A stretch of 34,590 bases of DNA, from assembly GCA_020048595.1 (NCBI GenBank), contig JAIFMH010000002.1, forward strand, positions 1 to 34,590, given 5' to 3'. How positions within the stretch are numbered: the stretch's first letter is position 1; every line of letters begins with the position of its first letter. Of this stretch, positions 32,575 through 34,590 are shown one piece after another. The notes under the pieces are model-generated. The model did no database searches and was not told the origin of the DNA. It saw nothing but the letters and a program-made list of their open reading frames with translations. The translations under genes and the position numbers were made by a program. Source of the stretch: Bacteroidota bacterium (GTDB lineage Bacteria; Bacteroidota; Bacteroidia; Bacteroidales; UBA4417).

Positions 32575-32618
32575 AATTGCCAGGTAGCCCGGTATGTAAT
32601 ACAGGAGTCCTGGCAATT
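32575..32618 (-). other. Stem-loop between rpsI and rpsB, candidate S2 leader element
   Basis: AATTGCCAGG (32575-32584) pairs perfectly with CCTGGCAATT (32609-32618). The 24-nt interior can pair further: CC with GG, and GTAT with ATAC around a GTA tip. It lies in the 5' leader of rpsB, 46 nt before its ATG, and is not followed by a T-run on the minus strand. It may be an autoregulatory or processing element. Confidence 0.75.
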
Positions 32619-32647
32619 TAGATACTAAACTTCCTTCATTTTCAATA

Positions 32648-33034
32648 TTAACGCTTGCTGAACTGGAAGCGTTTACGTGCTTTCTTCTGACCGAATTTTT
32701 TACGTTCAACCATACGTGGATCGCGACGCATCAGGCCTTCAGCCTTCAGTGCAGGACGACGTGTTGGGTCGAGTTCGCAAAGTATACGTGAAATACCAAG
32801 CCTCAGTGCTTCAGCCTGGCCTTTAACGCCACCGCCTCCGAGGTTAGCAGTTACATCGAAAGTTCCAACAGTAGCTGAAATTTCGAATGCCTGCAAAACA
32901 GTATTCTGTAAAATTGCGGTTGGGAAATATTCTTTATAGTCACGTCCGTTAACAGTGATTACACCGGTACCTTCTTTGATGTAAACACGTGCAACAGCAC
33001 ATTTACGCCTACCAATAGCATTCGTAGTCTCCAT
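32648..33034 (-). CDS. rpsI: Ribosomal protein S9
   Basis: 128 residues. [18 protein letters not shown] at the start, [20 protein letters not shown] in the middle, and the basic tail [22 protein letters not shown], whose terminal Lys-Arg reaches the ribosomal P site. It lies 5 nt after rplM, the near-universal partner order. Confidence 0.97.
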   Translation of the reverse strand: METTNAIGRRKCAVARVYIKEGTGVITVNGRDYKEYFPTAILQNTVLQAFEISATVGTFDVTANLGGGGVKGQAEALRLGISRILCELDPTRRPALKAEGLMRRDPRMVERKKFGQKKARKRFQFSKR

Positions 33035-33039
33035 TTTGC

Positions 33040-33495
33040 TTATTTAATTTCGTTAATGTTAATCTTTTTTGGCTGCTGTGCTTCGTGTGTATGCTCAGCA
33101 CCGGCAAACACGCGCAGGTTGCGGAATAACTCAGCACCAAGTTTGGTTTTAGGAAGCATACCACGTACCGCTTCTTCAACTACGTATGTAGGTTTCTTAT
33201 TCAACATGATCCTTGGTGTGTTCACTTTCTGACCACCTGGATGTCCGGAATAATGTACATACTCTTTTTCGTTCATTTTCTTACCGGTCAGACGAATCTT
33301 TTCGGCATTGATAATGATGACATTGTCACCACAATCCAAATGAGGAGTATAGTTGGTTTTCGTTTTACCGCGCAAAATCCTGGCAACTTGTGTTGCCATA
33401 CGGCCCAGAATTTCGTTTTCGGCATCTACCAAAACCCATTCCTTTTTAATATCGGCGGCTTTTGGAGTGACTGATTTGTAACTTAATGTATTCAT
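33040..33495 (-). CDS. rplM: Ribosomal protein L13
   Basis: 151 residues from the ATG at 33493-33495. The frame can be opened 27 nt upstream, but [32 protein letters not shown] matches the usual Bacteroidota L13 start. Core motifs are [32 protein letters not shown]-like [20 protein letters not shown] and [17 protein letters not shown]13 is an early assembly protein of the 50S subunit. It is the first gene of the operon, about 50 nt downstream of the predicted transcription start. Confidence 0.97.
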   Translation of the reverse strand: MNTLSYKSVTPKAADIKKEWVLVDAENEILGRMATQVARILRGKTKTNYTPHLDCGDNVIIINAEKIRLTGKKMNEKEYVHYSGHPGGQKVNTPRIMLNKKPTYVVEEAVRGMLPKTKLGAELFRNLRVFAGAEHTHEAQQPKKININEIK

Positions 33496-33551
33496 CGTCC
33501 TGAGTAATATGCTGTTAATCAAATAATCCCTGATTGGTATAAAAAGGGGTG

Positions 33552-33582
33552 CAAAGGTATTATTATAATTTGAAATTCCAAA
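33552..33582 (-). promoter_or_regulatory. Near-ideal Bacteroidota promoter of the rplM operon
   Basis: On the minus strand, TTTG (33582-33579), a 19-bp spacer, then TACCTTTG (33559-33552) fit the -33 TTTG / -7 TAnnTTTG consensus and spacing. The start site is expected near 33545, giving a leader of about 50 nt before L13. Confidence 0.85.
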
Positions 33583-33855
33583 GACTTATTCACAATATTT
33601 TGTTGATTACTTTTCAGTATCCACGAAAGTGTCCTGGAGATGGCAAATATGAGGGTGCAAAAGTACTCAAAAAAGTATATACCCTGTAAAATATTTCTGA
33701 GGATTATTTCAAGGTTTTTTCAAGGTTATTAAGATGGTTCAAAAGTTCAGTATATTCACTTCCGGATCTATAATAATCACGATTATGGATTTGCTTTATG
33801 CTTTGATTTTGCATGCTTATCATTCAGGGTTAAACCCGGGTACAGGTATTTTTTG
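33583..33855. promoter_or_regulatory. Divergent intergenic region with a second minus-strand -7 box
   Basis: There is no gene here. At 33655-33665 the plus strand reads GGTGCAAAAGTA, almost the same as GGTGCAAAGGTA around the rplM -7 box; on the minus strand this gives TACTTTTG (33665-33658). It could be a second, distal rplM promoter, although no -33 TTTG is seen. A small palindrome GGGTT/AACCC lies at 33827-33837. Confidence 0.4.
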
Positions 33856-33863
33856 TAGGTTTG
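33856..33863 (+). promoter_or_regulatory. -7 box for the gldA-like gene (TAGGTTTG)
   Basis: TAGGTTTG matches TAnnTTTG, 22 nt before the ATG. No clear -33 TTTG. Confidence 0.55.
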
Positions 33864-33885
33864 TACCTTCAAACAAGAACTTACT

Positions 33886-34590
33886 ATGTCAATCATAACT
33901 CAGGGTATTACTAAGATTTACGGCACACAGCTGGTGCTTGACAATGTAAATATAACTATTGGAAAAGGCGAAATTGTAGGTCTGTTGGGGCCGAATGGTG
34001 CCGGTAAATCCACTTTGATGAAAATCCTGACAGGGTACATCCCTCCTACTTCGGGCACTGCTTCTGTATATGGGCATGATGTACTATTCGATGCAGAAGA
34101 AGTTAAAAAGATAGTTGGTTATCTGCCCGAGCACAATCCACTTTACCTCGACATGTATATTAAAGAATACCTGGAATTTGTTGCAGGCATACATAAACTG
34201 GGAAAAGAATCGAAAAGTCGCATTCGAGAAATCATTGAAAAAACAGGATTAGGACCTGAACAGAATAAAAAGATCGGAACACTTTCGAAAGGATACCGCC
34301 AACGTGTTGGACTTGCGCAGGCATTGATTCATGATCCCGAAGTTCTGATATTAGATGAACCCACTTCCGGACTTGACCCGAACCAATTGCTCGAAATCAG
34401 GGATCTTATTAAAGGCATTGGAAAAGAAAAAACCGTGATTCTTTCTACACATATTATGCAGGAAGTAGAGGCTGTTTGCAGCCGTTCCATAATAATTAAT
34501 CTCGGTAAAATTGTTGCCGATGGATCAACTGCAGAATTATCGGATACTCAATTGCATGATATTGTGACAGTTGAATTTGAAACACAAACT
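33886..34590 (+). CDS. gldA: ABC transporter ATP-binding protein, GldA-like (3' end missing)
   Basis: 235 residues are visible from ATG 33886 and the frame is still open at the window edge. Walker A GPNGAGKST lies at 35-43, signature LSKGYRQR at 133-140, Walker B LILDEPTSGLDP with Asp157 and Glu158, and the H-loop in STHIMQEVEAVC. The opening MSIITQGITKIYGTQLVLDNV closely matches the Bacteroidota GldA group, whose founding member is needed for gliding in Flavobacterium with the permease GldFG. Many non-gliding Bacteroidales have the same ABC protein, so gliding itself is not implied. A GldF/GldG-type permease would be expected just downstream. ABC ATPase: certain. GldA: likely. Confidence 0.85.
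   Translation, partial: MSIITQGITKIYGTQLVLDNVNITIGKGEIVGLLGPNGAGKSTLMKILTGYIPPTSGTASVYGHDVLFDAEEVKKIVGYLPEHNPLYLDMYIKEYLEFVAGIHKLGKESKSRIREIIEKTGLGPEQNKKIGTLSKGYRQRVGLAQALIHDPEVLILDEPTSGLDPNQLLEIRDLIKGIGKEKTVILSTHIMQEVEAVCSRSIIINLGKIVADGSTAELSDTQLHDIVTVEFETQT

Noticed and set aside
33496-33522. Upstream start for rplM
   Set aside because: The extra nine residues (MINSILLRT) are not family-like, and MNTLSYKS matches the usual L13 start.
33496-33551. Structured L13 autoregulatory leader
   Set aside because: The roughly 50-nt leader has only a weak AATCA/TGATT pairing by eye; I could not support a defined RNA element without alignment.

Overview
The window looks like a chromosomal segment of a Bacteroidota bacterium, probably in or near Bacteroidales. 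Four things point there. At least two proteins end in type IX secretion (T9SS) C-terminal sorting domains. Several genes are preceded by the Bacteroidota -7 promoter box TAnnTTTG. The division/cell-wall (dcw) cluster has the Bacteroidota order without murF or ddl. A GldA-type ABC ATPase lies at the right edge. Most of the window is core housekeeping sequence; I see no prophage, insertion sequence, CRISPR array, tRNA or rRNA.

Layout. 1-777: 3' end of a secreted protein with a cohesin-like domain and a T9SS tail, closed by a strong terminator. 914-4240: large extracytoplasmic TPR-CHAT protein. 4281-7148: MutS2 and a thioredoxin lipoprotein. 7149-7517 (minus): a small MmcQ/YjbR protein. 7686-9741: a biotin-dependent carboxyltransferase and its biotin carrier, separated by a long stem-loop. 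9884-12467 (minus): an acyltransferase and a GNAT/hemolysin-type N-acyltransferase that resemble the glycine-lipid pair GlsA/GlsB, followed by the ribosome-assembly GTPase EngB. 12763-28735: mraZ-rsmH-ftsL-ftsI-murE-mraY-murD-ftsW-murG-murC-ftsQ-ftsA-ftsZ-yqeY, 14 genes on one strand with tiny gaps or overlaps, ending at a clear terminator. 29158-30150: a secreted LamG/T9SS protein. 30221-30628: a non-coding composite repeat. 30694-33495 (minus): rplM-rpsI-rpsB-tsf. 33886-34590: start of a gldA-like gene.

How the genes work together. The dcw genes make lipid II (MurE, with a DNPR motif indicating meso-diaminopimelate, then MurD, MurC, MraY and MurG) and build the septum (FtsZ, FtsA, FtsQ, FtsL, FtsW, FtsI). 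MraZ probably represses its own operon through three AAAGTGG boxes spaced exactly 10 bp apart just upstream. The ribosomal operon has a near-ideal promoter and a long perfect stem-loop in each of its two larger gaps.

The most interesting unexplained structure is the 30221-30628 region. It is a roughly 207-bp composite (two GC-rich hairpins, an AATT palindrome, a GGGATT hairpin, then decaying 18-bp repeats) present as two diverged tandem copies. Other points worth following are the stem-loops without U-tracts inside operons, the charged tail on ribosomal protein S2, and the membrane-anchored CHAT protein. I found no convincing new multi-gene system. All functional calls are by motif recognition only; no database search was possible.
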